Positions 1 to 6,142 of a stretch of DNA of 6,142 nt are shown one piece after another. Numbering within the stretch: the first letter of the stretch is position 1; every line of letters starts with the position of its first letter. The notes under the pieces were generated by a model. It was not told the DNA's origin. It searched no databases and was given only the letters and a program-made list of their open reading frames with translations. The DNA comes from Rhodospirillales bacterium. Its GTDB lineage: Bacteria > Pseudomonadota > Alphaproteobacteria > UBA9219. The position numbers and the translations under genes were made by a program. Location: positions 1 to 6,142 of the forward strand of contig JAATFY010000188.1 of the NCBI GenBank assembly GCA_015654915.1. Direction: 5' to 3'.

Positions 1-2177
1 AACCCGATTACGTTCTTGCCGCCGTTGGCCATTCCTATCGCGTCCTGCATAAGAGCAACGAAGCGCTCGGCGTCTACCAGATCGCCTTGGGCCGTTCGCC
101 CGACAACGAAGTGTTCGCAGCCAGCGTTATTCGCACCCTCACCGAGGGCGGCTATATAGAGAATGCGCTTGCGCAGGCCGACTTCAATCTGGGCCAATAC
201 GGCAACAGGCTGGATGTTTTGCTGGCTGCCGCCGACGCCGCCTATCAATATAACCAGTATAATAAGGCGCTTGGCTATTATCAGGCCGCGCTTCGCATCG
301 ATCTCCAGAACAAGGAAGCCATTCTCGGCATCATCCGCATGGAAAACGCTTTGGGCTCGACCGATGTCGCGCTGCAAGTCGACGACCAGCATCCGGGCAT
401 TATTCCTGCCGCCGAATATCGCCGCATGCAGGGTGATCAGGCCGCCAATCTTATCCGTCTCGGCATGCAGGACCAGCCGAGCGAAGCTCGCCGTTACGAA
501 GGCACTGATCGCGCCATCCTTATGCTCAACGGCCTGATCGACCAATGGTCGCGGCAGGGACCCGAAGCGCAGCCGGATGTTATCCGCGCGCGTCTGGACC
601 GGATCGTCGCCCTGCGTAACCGCAACATGATGCAGGATGTTGTAAACCAGTATAATAGTTTGATTAATGAAGGCGTTACCGTCCCTCCTTACATTCTTAG
701 TTCAGTTGGCGACGCCTATATGTATCTCCATGAGCCGGAGAAGGCGCGTGATATCTATCTCACGGTTCTGCAAAGCGATCCGAAGAATTTCGACGTCCGT
801 CGCCAGCTTTTCTACGCCTATGTCGAATGTGACGATTACGACAACGCCTATCAGACGATCGACAGTCTGGCGAGCGATCAAGCCTATTGGCAGAATGTGG
901 GCGGCACGGCTGACGCAGGGGCCAGGTCTCGCTATGTAACGGCTGCCTTCGCGGCCGGTTCGGCCCGCCTGTTCGGCGGACAGGTTCACGAAGCGGATCA
1001 GCGGATCGTCTCGCTGGCCATGGCCAACCCTAATTTACCTGCATCCCACGAAGCTTTGGGCAATCTGTATGCAGCCCACGGCTGGCCGCGGCAGGCTCTG
1101 GCGCAATACCAGATCGGCAACAACCTTTCCGGCGGCAAGAACATATATGACCAGGTCGGCATAGCCGGCATGGACCTGCAGTTGCAGCGTTATAAGGAAG
1201 CCGAAGCCGTGACGCAGGACCTCGTCCGGCGCCAGCCCGAGCATCCCGCCGTCCAGCGCTCCGATTGGGACTGGCGCGTGCATAATATGGCGGAACTGCG
1301 CGTCACGGCCGGTTACGATTTTACGCCGATGACGACAACCAACGTCACCGGCGGCGAAGCGTATGGCATCGATACGATGCTGTATTCATCGCCGTTCAAC
1401 TATAACTGGCGCATTTTTGCCGGAGAATACTTTACCCATCAACATGAACCTAATCAGGAAGGTTCTATCGGCTTCTCGCGCACGACGGCGGGTGCCGAAT
1501 ACCGCAACGGCCCATGGACGGCTTCGGCGGCGCCGACATTCAATCTTTATCACGGCAATGACCGTTTTGGTGCGAATGGCCAAGCGAGCTATTCCATCAA
1601 CGACCAGTGGACGGTCGCGGGCAGCGGCGAACTGTTCTCGCGCGATACGCCTTTGCGCGCGATGAATTCCGGCGTCACGGCCGATTCCGTTAATGCTCAT
1701 GCCGTATGGCGGCAGGATGAAAGCCGCGAACTTCGCTTCGGCGGCAACGTCATGCCATTCTCCGACGGCAACACACGTACCGGCCTCGACGCCAGCTATG
1801 CCGAACGCGCCTACACCATTCCCGACTTCAGTATCGACGGCCTGGTCGATGCGGGTGAATCGCAAAACAGCGAGAATACCAACCGTTCCTATTACAATCC
1901 GGGCCGCGATTTCATCGCATTGGTCGGTCCGCGCGCGACGCAGGTGCTTTACCAGCGTTACACGACGATCTACCAGCACAGCTTGCGCCTTGAGCCCGGC
2001 ATGTATTGGGAACAGAACTACGGCACCAGCGCCGTTTTCCGCGCCCGTTACGAACAGCGTGTGCTTATCAACCAGGTCTTTGAAGCCGGTGCCGGCGTCA
2101 ATTTCAGCCGCCAGTCCTATGACGGCGTTCCTGAAAATGATGTCAGCCTGACCATGGATTTGGTGGGGCGGTTCTAA
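1..2177 (+). CDS. pgaA: PgaA, outer-membrane PNAG export porin (5' end missing)
   Basis: Exports poly-beta-1,6-GlcNAc through the outer membrane. The frame is open from base 3, with TPR-like sequence before any start codon, so the gene begins upstream of the window. 724 residues are visible, against about 807 in E. coli PgaA, so the signal peptide and first helices are missing. Bases 3 to about 1260 encode a helical TPR arm; clear repeat-like units lie near 3-107, 207-323, 684-800, 1026-1136 and 1137-1253. The beta-barrel begins near 1287 (NMAELRV) and carries signatures matching my memory of E. coli PgaA: LYSSPFNYNWR, TPLRAMNSGVTA, FSDGN, YYNPGRDF, YWEQNYGT and QSYDG. The protein ends in VGRF, the terminal Phe expected of a barrel inserted by the BAM machinery. 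By family knowledge, the barrel is the export pore and the TPR arm binds deacetylated polymer in the periplasm. The stop lies 2 nt before pgaB. Identification is firm; only the N-terminus is unknown. Confidence 0.95.
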   Translation, partial: PDYVLAAVGHSYRVLHKSNEALGVYQIALGRSPDNEVFAASVIRTLTEGGYIENALAQADFNLGQYGNRLDVLLAAADAAYQYNQYNKALGYYQAALRIDLQNKEAILGIIRMENALGSTDVALQVDDQHPGIIPAAEYRRMQGDQAANLIRLGMQDQPSEARRYEGTDRAILMLNGLIDQWSRQGPEAQPDVIRARLDRIVALRNRNMMQDVVNQYNSLINEGVTVPPYILSSVGDAYMYLHEPEKARDIYLTVLQSDPKNFDVRRQLFYAYVECDDYDNAYQTIDSLASDQAYWQNVGGTADAGARSRYVTAAFAAGSARLFGGQVHEADQRIVSLAMANPNLPASHEALGNLYAAHGWPRQALAQYQIGNNLSGGKNIYDQVGIAGMDLQLQRYKEAEAVTQDLVRRQPEHPAVQRSDWDWRVHNMAELRVTAGYDFTPMTTTNVTGGEAYGIDTMLYSSPFNYNWRIFAGEYFTHQHEPNQEGSIGFSRTTAGAEYRNGPWTASAAPTFNLYHGNDRFGANGQASYSINDQWTVAGSGELFSRDTPLRAMNSGVTADSVNAHAVWRQDESRELRFGGNVMPFSDGNTRTGLDASYAERAYTIPDFSIDGLVDAGESQNSENTNRSYYNPGRDFIALVGPRATQVLYQRYTTIYQHSLRLEPGMYWEQNYGTSAVFRARYEQRVLINQVFEAGAGVNFSRQSYDGVPENDVSLTMDLVGRF

Positions 2178-2179
2178 TC

Positions 2180-3352
2180 ATGATGCGGCGGGTCTTCTTC
2201 AGTGTTGTAACAACGCTCCTGCTTTTCGCGCGGGGTGCAGACTCGTTTGCTGCGCCTGATACGCCGCCGATGCGCGTCGTGCAGGTTGATCTTGATTACG
2301 TTTACGACGCCGATCCGGCGCAGCTGGAACGCAATCTTGAAAATCTGGTAACGCGCATTCGCGCCATGAATATCTCAGCCGTGTTTCTACAGGCCTTTGC
2401 CGACCCAAAAGGCACCGGCCTTGCCAGCGCATTGTATTTCCCGAATAAGAGTCTGCCGGTGCAGGCCGATCTGTTCGGCCGCGCGGTACGCGAACTGCAA
2501 ACCCGCGCCAACGTCAAGGTTTTCGGCTGGCTGCCGGTTCTGTCTTTCGATCTGGGCGACGATATCTCTCCGGTGCTGGCATGGGATCCGGCAACAGACA
2601 AGGCCGAGCGCGACCCGAAAGCCTATCGCCGCCTTTCGCCGTTCGATATGAACGCCCGCGCCAAGATTTCCGAAATTTACGAAGATATGGCGCGGGAAGC
2701 GCCGATCGACGGTATTTTGTTCCATGACGACGCCATGTTGTCGGATTTCGAAGATGCCAGCCCCTCGGCGCTGAAGGCCTACAGCCGCGCCGGTTTTCCG
2801 GCTTCCATCAAGGAAATCCGTGCCGATGCGGGAACCATGGAAAAATGGACGGCATTCAAGACTATGGCCCTGATCGATTTCACGCAGGAACTGGCCACGC
2901 ATGCCCGCCTGTATCGTCCGGACCTTCTGACGGCGCGGAATATCTATGCGCCGGTGGCCCTCGATCCCGAAAACCGGACATGGTTTGCACAGGATTACGA
3001 CCGGTTCCTCGATTCCTATGATTATACCGCCGTTATGGCGATGCCGCGTCTGGAAGATATTCCCGAAGCCCAAAGCGACGCGTGGCTGAAACGTCTCGTC
3101 GTTGCCGCATCGCGCCGCGCAAATGGGTTGCAGCATACGATTTTCGAGTTGCAGGCCGTCGACTGGCGCAAGCAGGCCAAGGGCGAAAGCCGCGCAATTC
3201 CCGCGGAAACGCTGGACGCTGAAATGCAATTGTTGACGCGGGAAGGGGCCGTGAATTTCGGTTATTACCCCGACGATTTTGTGACCAATACGCCGGACAC
3301 GACTATTTTATATAAAGATTTTTCACTTCAAACCCATACATATCAGCCATGA
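2180..3352 (+). CDS. pgaB: PgaB C-terminal-type PNAG glycoside hydrolase (GH153-like), without deacetylase domain
   Basis: Periplasmic PNAG-processing protein of 390 residues; E. coli PgaB has about 672. Only the C-terminal hydrolase half is present, aligning from about residue 31 to the end. Motifs recalled from E. coli PgaB are retained: VDLDYVYD (36-43), FLQAFADP (69-76), RLSPFD (151-156), GILFHDDAMLSDFEDAS (178-194), TARNIYAP (251-258), WFAQDY (268-273), MAMPRLE (286-292) and GYYPDDF (361-367). The acidic cluster D183, D184 and D189 falls where GH153 catalytic acids are reported; D189 should match the essential Asp of E. coli PgaB. GH153 enzymes cut partly deacetylated PNAG. Residues 1-24 look like a Sec signal peptide (MMRR, hydrophobic core, likely SFA/A cleavage). 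There is no cysteine anywhere, so unlike E. coli PgaB it is not a lipoprotein. No CE4 deacetylase sequence is present. Start: adjacent ATG codons at 2180 and 2183 are equally plausible. No strong ribosome binding site is visible, so translation is probably coupled to pgaA. Confidence 0.92.
   Translation: MMRRVFFSVVTTLLLFARGADSFAAPDTPPMRVVQVDLDYVYDADPAQLERNLENLVTRIRAMNISAVFLQAFADPKGTGLASALYFPNKSLPVQADLFGRAVRELQTRANVKVFGWLPVLSFDLGDDISPVLAWDPATDKAERDPKAYRRLSPFDMNARAKISEIYEDMAREAPIDGILFHDDAMLSDFEDASPSALKAYSRAGFPASIKEIRADAGTMEKWTAFKTMALIDFTQELATHARLYRPDLLTARNIYAPVALDPENRTWFAQDYDRFLDSYDYTAVMAMPRLEDIPEAQSDAWLKRLVVAASRRANGLQHTIFELQAVDWRKQAKGESRAIPAETLDAEMQLLTREGAVNFGYYPDDFVTNTPDTTILYKDFSLQTHTYQP
3349..3352 (+). 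other. ATGA stop-start overlap, pgaB/pgaC
   Basis: The pgaC start ATG (3349-3351) overlaps the pgaB stop TGA (3350-3352). No convincing Shine-Dalgarno sequence lies upstream and the preceding 50 bases are AT-rich, so pgaC is probably translated by ribosomes finishing pgaB. Confidence 0.85.
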
Positions 3353-4647
3353 TCGCGAAAATTTTCGGCCTCTCCATCGTCCTGTTTCTCGTCTTCATTT
3401 GTTTGTCGACGGGGTTCATTCTCGACTTCATTTATTTCTATCCGTTGTTCATGTCGTTCGTCTGGATCGTGGGCGGCATTTATTTCTACTTTCACTGGGA
3501 ACGGCATAGCCCGGGACCTGATGTCGCGCCGAAGCTGAAAAGCTATCCCTTCATTACGATCCTTATTCCCTGCTTTAACGAAGGCCCGAACGTCACCGAA
3601 GTGGTCGAGGCTGCCAGCCAGCAGACCTACACCAACTTCGAAATTATTGCGGTCAATGACGGGTCGCGCGATGAAACCGGCGCCGTGCTGGACGAGCTCG
3701 TCAAGCAGCATCCGAAATTGCGCGTCATCCATTTCGCCGAAAATCAGGGCAAAGCCATGGCATTGCGTATGGGTGCTATGGCCGCGCGCGGCGAATTTCT
3801 GGTCACGGTCGACGGCGACGCCATGCTGCATCCGAACGCGTCGACTTATCTTGTCCAGTCGATGGTCAATAATCCGCGCGTCGGCGCGGTTACCGGCAAC
3901 CCGCGCATTCGTACGCGTGTTTCCCTGCTTGGCAAAGTTCAGGTCGGCGAATTTTCGTCGATTATCGGCCTGATCAAGCGCGCGCAACGCATCTACGGCC
4001 AGATTTTTACCATCTCCGGCGTTATTGCCGCTTTCCGCAAGCGCGCCCTGCATGATTGCGGCTATTGGGACCTCAATATGGTCACCGAAGACATCGACAT
4101 CAGCTGGACCATGCAGATCAGGCATTGGCAAATTCAATATGAGCCTTGCGCCATGGCATGGATTCTCATGCCTGAAACGATGCTCGGTTTATGGAAACAA
4201 AGACTCCGCTGGGCACAAGGCGGCGCCGAGGTTTATTTCAAGAACATCACCCGCGTCTGGAACTGGCGCAACCATCGCATCTGGATGCTGGTCGTCGATT
4301 TCTGCATGAGTACGACATGGGCTTTCGCTTACGCCATCGCCGTCGTGCTGTGGATCATCGGCAAATACGTGCCGATGCCGCCGGATTTGTACGTGCCGGT
4401 GATCTGGCCGCCGGCCTTCTGGGGCTTGGTGCTGGCGACCGTCAGCTTGCTGCAATTTGCGACCGCTTTGGTCATTGAATCGCGCTACGACCATAAACTG
4501 CTCCGGACCCTGGGCTGGACCATCTGGTACCCGATTTTCTTCTGGGCGCTGTCGCTGGTTACGACCATGGTCGGCCTTCCCAAAGCCTTTTTTGCCCGCC
4601 GCGGTAAACGCGCCGCGTGGGAATCGCCGGATCGGGGTTTCAGATGA
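3349..4647 (+). CDS. pgaC: PgaC, inner-membrane poly-beta-1,6-GlcNAc synthase (GT2)
   Basis: Processive family 2 glycosyltransferase that polymerises UDP-GlcNAc into beta-1,6-linked PNAG and, with PgaD, passes the chain across the inner membrane. It has 432 residues (E. coli PgaC has 441), so it is full length. Two hydrophobic segments at about 5-27 and 29-48 precede a cytosolic catalytic domain. That domain shows the GT2 landmarks: ILIPCFNE (71-78), VNDGSRDE (102-109, first Asp D104), VDGDAML (154-160, DxD at 155-157), VTEDIDIS (245-252, catalytic-base Asp at D248) and QRLRWAQGG (284-292, the QxxRW motif). Hydrophobic helices follow at about 311-338, 352-376 and 388-410, then a basic tail. 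The ATG overlaps the pgaB stop (ATGA), pointing to coupled translation. In E. coli, c-di-GMP activates the PgaC-PgaD pair; whether that holds here is inference. Cellulose or hyaluronan synthases share the motifs, but gene order and pgaD make PgaC the clear choice. Confidence 0.95.
   Translation: MIAKIFGLSIVLFLVFICLSTGFILDFIYFYPLFMSFVWIVGGIYFYFHWERHSPGPDVAPKLKSYPFITILIPCFNEGPNVTEVVEAASQQTYTNFEIIAVNDGSRDETGAVLDELVKQHPKLRVIHFAENQGKAMALRMGAMAARGEFLVTVDGDAMLHPNASTYLVQSMVNNPRVGAVTGNPRIRTRVSLLGKVQVGEFSSIIGLIKRAQRIYGQIFTISGVIAAFRKRALHDCGYWDLNMVTEDIDISWTMQIRHWQIQYEPCAMAWILMPETMLGLWKQRLRWAQGGAEVYFKNITRVWNWRNHRIWMLVVDFCMSTTWAFAYAIAVVLWIIGKYVPMPPDLYVPVIWPPAFWGLVLATVSLLQFATALVIESRYDHKLLRTLGWTIWYPIFFWALSLVTTMVGLPKAFFARRGKRAAWESPDRGFR
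4644..4647 (+). other. ATGA stop-start overlap, pgaC/pgaD
   Basis: The pgaD start ATG (4644-4646) overlaps the pgaC stop TGA (4645-4647). The same arrangement occurs at pgaB/pgaC. Coupled translation would keep the two subunits of the synthase complex in step, and the overlap decides the pgaD start. Confidence 0.8.
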
Positions 4648-5093
4648 AAGCTCAAAATCGCCATATTATCGATTCCACACGCAATCTGCCGTTTCTGGTG
4701 CGCGTACGCGACGTCATCCTGACCATTCTGGTCTGGCTGCTCTATTTCTATTTCATCAAGGACTTTTTCGTGTTCGCGGGCGACACGATCGACTGGACCT
4801 TCCACGGCTTTAGCAACACAAGCGATTACAACAGCTTCAAGATCGTCGGCACGATCGTGTCTTACGTCGAAGTCATCCTTGTGATGGAAGTCCTGTTCGT
4901 GGCGTGGTCGTTTTACAATCTGATCCGTTACGGCCGGAAGACCCGCCGCCGCGATCCGGTCGCCGTCAGCGTCGAGGATATCGCCAAGCGGTATCACATC
5001 GACGCCAAGGACGTAGGGAAATGGCAGCGTTCGCGCACGATGATCATGCATCACGATAAGAGAGGCCATCTGGTCGAAGTCGAAACTGCCTAG
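4644..5093 (+). CDS. pgaD: PgaD, small inner-membrane partner of PgaC
   Basis: Accessory subunit required with PgaC for PNAG synthesis; in E. coli the pair is stabilised and activated by c-di-GMP. From this start the protein has 149 residues (E. coli PgaD has about 137). It has two membrane helices at about 22-44 and 67-92, then a basic YNLIRYGRKTRRR stretch and a cytosolic tail (roughly 104-149). The tail contains a helical VEDIAKRYHID segment and ends QRSRTMIMHHDKRGHLVEV. The YNxxRx junction, the S-x-x-M pattern and the closing G-x-hydrophobic pattern resemble my memory of E. coli PgaD. The family is poorly conserved, so position directly after pgaC is an important part of the call. I chose ATG 4644 over the in-frame GTG at 4617 because it forms an ATGA overlap with the pgaC stop and begins with the polar segment expected before the first helix. 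GGGG at 4634-4637 could serve as a weak ribosome binding site. Confidence 0.88.
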   Translation: MKAQNRHIIDSTRNLPFLVRVRDVILTILVWLLYFYFIKDFFVFAGDTIDWTFHGFSNTSDYNSFKIVGTIVSYVEVILVMEVLFVAWSFYNLIRYGRKTRRRDPVAVSVEDIAKRYHIDAKDVGKWQRSRTMIMHHDKRGHLVEVETA

Positions 5094-5096
5094 TTT

Positions 5097-6011
5097 ATGC
5101 TCCGTCGCAAGAAGTCCAGACCACCTATTAAACGTAATCCGCGCATGGTGCCTCGCCAGGGCGACCCTACGCGCGTCATTCGCGTTGGGCACAACGTCGG
5201 CTTTTTCAGCGACCTCTATGTCGAGCTTTTGTCAATGCCGTGGGCAAAACTCGGTCTTCTGATCGTGTGGCTGTATTTTCTATCCAATATGTTCTTTGCG
5301 CTGATCTATTATTTCAATAGTGACGGCATCGCCAATACCCATCCGGGCTCTATTCAGGACGCTTTCTTTTTCAGCATCCAGACCATGGCGACTATCGGCT
5401 ACGGCCGGATGGTGCCGCTTAACGCGCTGGTCAATATCGTCGTGTCGGTCGAAGCCTTGTGGGGCTTTTCGTTCTTCGCCGTCACGACCGCGCTTCTGTT
5501 CGCGAAATTTTCCCAGCCGACGGCGCGGGTTTTGTTCAGCGAGATCGCGGTCATGGGGCCCGACAACGGCGTGCAGCATCTCATGCTGCGCCTTGCCAAC
5601 CAGCGCAACAACCGTATCGTCAATGCCAAGATAGAGATGGCGCTGCTGCGCAAGGAACGTACGAAGGAAGGCGGCGAGTTTCGCCGGTTTTACGATCTTG
5701 GCCTCGTCCGCAGCCATGTGCCCATCATGCGGCTGACATGGACGGTCATGCATCCTCTGGACAAGCACAGCCCGCTTTACGGCGTAACGCCGGAGCAACT
5801 GAAGGAAATGGAGGCTGAAATCATCGTTTCGATGACAGGGCTTGATGAAACCCTATCCCAGACCATTCATACGCGGCATTCCTATGTGGCCGACGAAATC
5901 AAATGCAATTCCGTTTTCGAGGATGTTCTCCACCGTCGCGATGACGGCTACATCGAAGTTAATTACGCGCTTTTCCACTCGGTTCATCCTATAAAGGACC
6001 CCGACGCGTAA
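5097..6011 (+). CDS. KirBac-type inward-rectifier potassium channel
   Basis: Inner-membrane K+ channel of the prokaryotic inward-rectifier family, expected to work as a tetramer. The 304 residues show the full Kir layout: a basic N-terminal tail (1-33), an amphipathic slide helix (about 37-48, DLYVELLSMPWA), outer helix TM1 (about 50-72), pore helix (86-98), selectivity filter TIGYG (99-103), inner helix TM2 (about 110-137) and a cytoplasmic immunoglobulin-like domain (about 141-300). From memory it is closest to Magnetospirillum KirBac3.1, sharing SIQTMATIGYG, EAL-G, F/Y-A-K/R-F-x-x-P, LMxRLAN, FRRFxDL, LTWTVMHP-D-HSP-YG and HxYxxDEI. Such channels set membrane potential or K+ balance; gating signals vary and cannot be read from sequence. 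The gene starts 3 nt after the pgaD stop with no clear ribosome binding site, so it probably belongs to the pga transcript. A later ATG at 5145 is possible but would remove most of the basic tail. Confidence 0.95.
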   Translation: MLRRKKSRPPIKRNPRMVPRQGDPTRVIRVGHNVGFFSDLYVELLSMPWAKLGLLIVWLYFLSNMFFALIYYFNSDGIANTHPGSIQDAFFFSIQTMATIGYGRMVPLNALVNIVVSVEALWGFSFFAVTTALLFAKFSQPTARVLFSEIAVMGPDNGVQHLMLRLANQRNNRIVNAKIEMALLRKERTKEGGEFRRFYDLGLVRSHVPIMRLTWTVMHPLDKHSPLYGVTPEQLKEMEAEIIVSMTGLDETLSQTIHTRHSYVADEIKCNSVFEDVLHRRDDGYIEVNYALFHSVHPIKDPDA

Positions 6012-6018
6012 TTCCGAT

Positions 6019-6024
6019 AAAGGA
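6019..6024 (+). promoter_or_regulatory. Ribosome binding site for the downstream glycosyltransferase gene
   Basis: AAAGGA lies 6 nt before a GTG codon at 6031. It is the best Shine-Dalgarno match at any gene junction in the window and is the main reason for choosing GTG 6031 as the start. The earlier genes, with overlaps or 2-3 nt gaps, lack such a site. Confidence 0.7.
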
Positions 6025-6030
6025 CTTGCC

Positions 6031-6142
6031 GTGGAGCAGCCGCTTTCCGTTCTGGTTATCTCACCCCATCCCACGGTTCAGGGCGGCCTCAGCGCCTTTA
6101 TCGAACTGATGAAATCCCGCCTGACCGGCGACAGGATCATTC
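6031..6142 (+). CDS. Probable GT4-like glycosyltransferase (5' fragment, continues past window)
   Basis: Only the first 37 codons are inside the window. They read VEQPLSVLVISPHPTVQGG, then LSAFIELMKSRLTGDRII, with the first GTG read as Met. A short beta-strand (SVLVIS) followed by a glycine-rich turn and a helix with a G-G-x-x-x-F pattern is typical of the N-terminal Rossmann domain of GT-B enzymes such as GT4 glycosyltransferases. The start is GTG 6031, supported by AAAGGA 6 nt upstream; a stop at 5992-5994 closes the frame above it and no ATG lies between. It follows the channel gene by 19 nt on the same strand with no terminator visible, so it is likely cotranscribed. Donor, acceptor and pathway cannot be told. 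It may modify a surface glycan, or it may open a separate polysaccharide cluster. The family assignment rests on a short stretch and is tentative. Confidence 0.6.
   Translation, partial: MEQPLSVLVISPHPTVQGGLSAFIELMKSRLTGDRII

Noticed and set aside
87..2177. A start for pgaA at TTG 87
   Set aside because: The same frame is open and TPR-like from base 3 upstream of this codon, and no signal peptide follows 87. The true start lies before the window.
2387..3229. Long reverse-strand open frame opposite pgaB (280 codons)
   Set aside because: The + strand frame encodes conserved PgaB motifs throughout. The reverse translation has no recognisable domain; it is an antisense shadow in fairly GC-rich DNA.
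3279..3317. Possible internal promoter for pgaC (TTGTGA with downstream TATTTT or TATAAA)
   Set aside because: The -35-like element matches only 4 of 6 bases, and the spacing to the -10-like elements is 19 or 26 bases. Not strong enough to list as a feature.
3343..4137. Long reverse-strand open frame opposite pgaC (264 codons)
   Set aside because: It lies wholly across the GT2 catalytic region of pgaC, is rich in charged residues and has no domain pattern I recognise. It is best explained as a shadow.
4617..4643. GTG 4617 as the pgaD start, adding 9 residues
   Set aside because: It would overlap pgaC by 31 bases, whereas ATG 4644 gives the ATGA overlap seen at the previous junction and a more typical N-terminus.
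5097..6011. KcsA-like or voltage-gated potassium channel instead of KirBac
   Set aside because: There are only two membrane helices and no S1-S4 voltage sensor, and the long C-terminal domain matches the Kir cytoplasmic fold (FRRF-DL, LTWTVMHP, HSYVADEI). This fixes the Kir family.
6012..6030. Terminator between the channel gene and the glycosyltransferase gene
   Set aside because: The 19-base gap has no inverted repeat and no T-run; it holds only the ribosome binding site.

Overview
The window carries a poly-beta-1,6-N-acetylglucosamine (PNAG/PGA) biofilm polysaccharide operon of the pgaABCD type, read entirely on the + strand, followed by an inward-rectifier potassium channel gene and the start of a glycosyltransferase gene. 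The Gram-negative origin is clear: PgaA is an outer-membrane porin with a TPR arm. Base composition looks moderately GC-rich (mid-to-high 50s percent, estimated by eye). The KirBac-type channel and the general style suggest a proteobacterium, possibly an alphaproteobacterium, but this is not proven from the sequence.

Layout: 1-2177 is pgaA, cut at its 5' end by the window edge. 2180-3352 is pgaB, reduced to the C-terminal glycoside hydrolase (GH153-type) domain behind its own signal peptide; the N-terminal deacetylase domain of classical PgaB is absent. 3349-4647 is pgaC, the membrane GT2 synthase. 4644-5093 is pgaD, the small two-helix partner of PgaC. 5097-6011 encodes a KirBac-type K+ channel. 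6031 to the window end is the beginning of a probable GT4-like glycosyltransferase. Gaps or overlaps at the five junctions are 2 nt gap, 4 nt overlap, 4 nt overlap, 3 nt gap and 19 nt gap. There is no terminator-like hairpin between genes, so all six are probably one transcript.

How the genes fit together: PgaC with PgaD polymerises UDP-GlcNAc and moves the chain across the inner membrane. PgaB-type proteins act on the polymer in the periplasm, and PgaA exports it. Two things are unusual. The periplasmic PgaB here can only be a hydrolase, so the deacetylation step needed for normal export must be supplied elsewhere or be absent. A K+ channel gene sits immediately behind pgaD, within what looks like the same operon. 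These two points are the most interesting parts of the window. No RNA genes, mobile elements, CRISPR arrays or large repeats were seen, and no gene-free stretch exceeds 20 bases.
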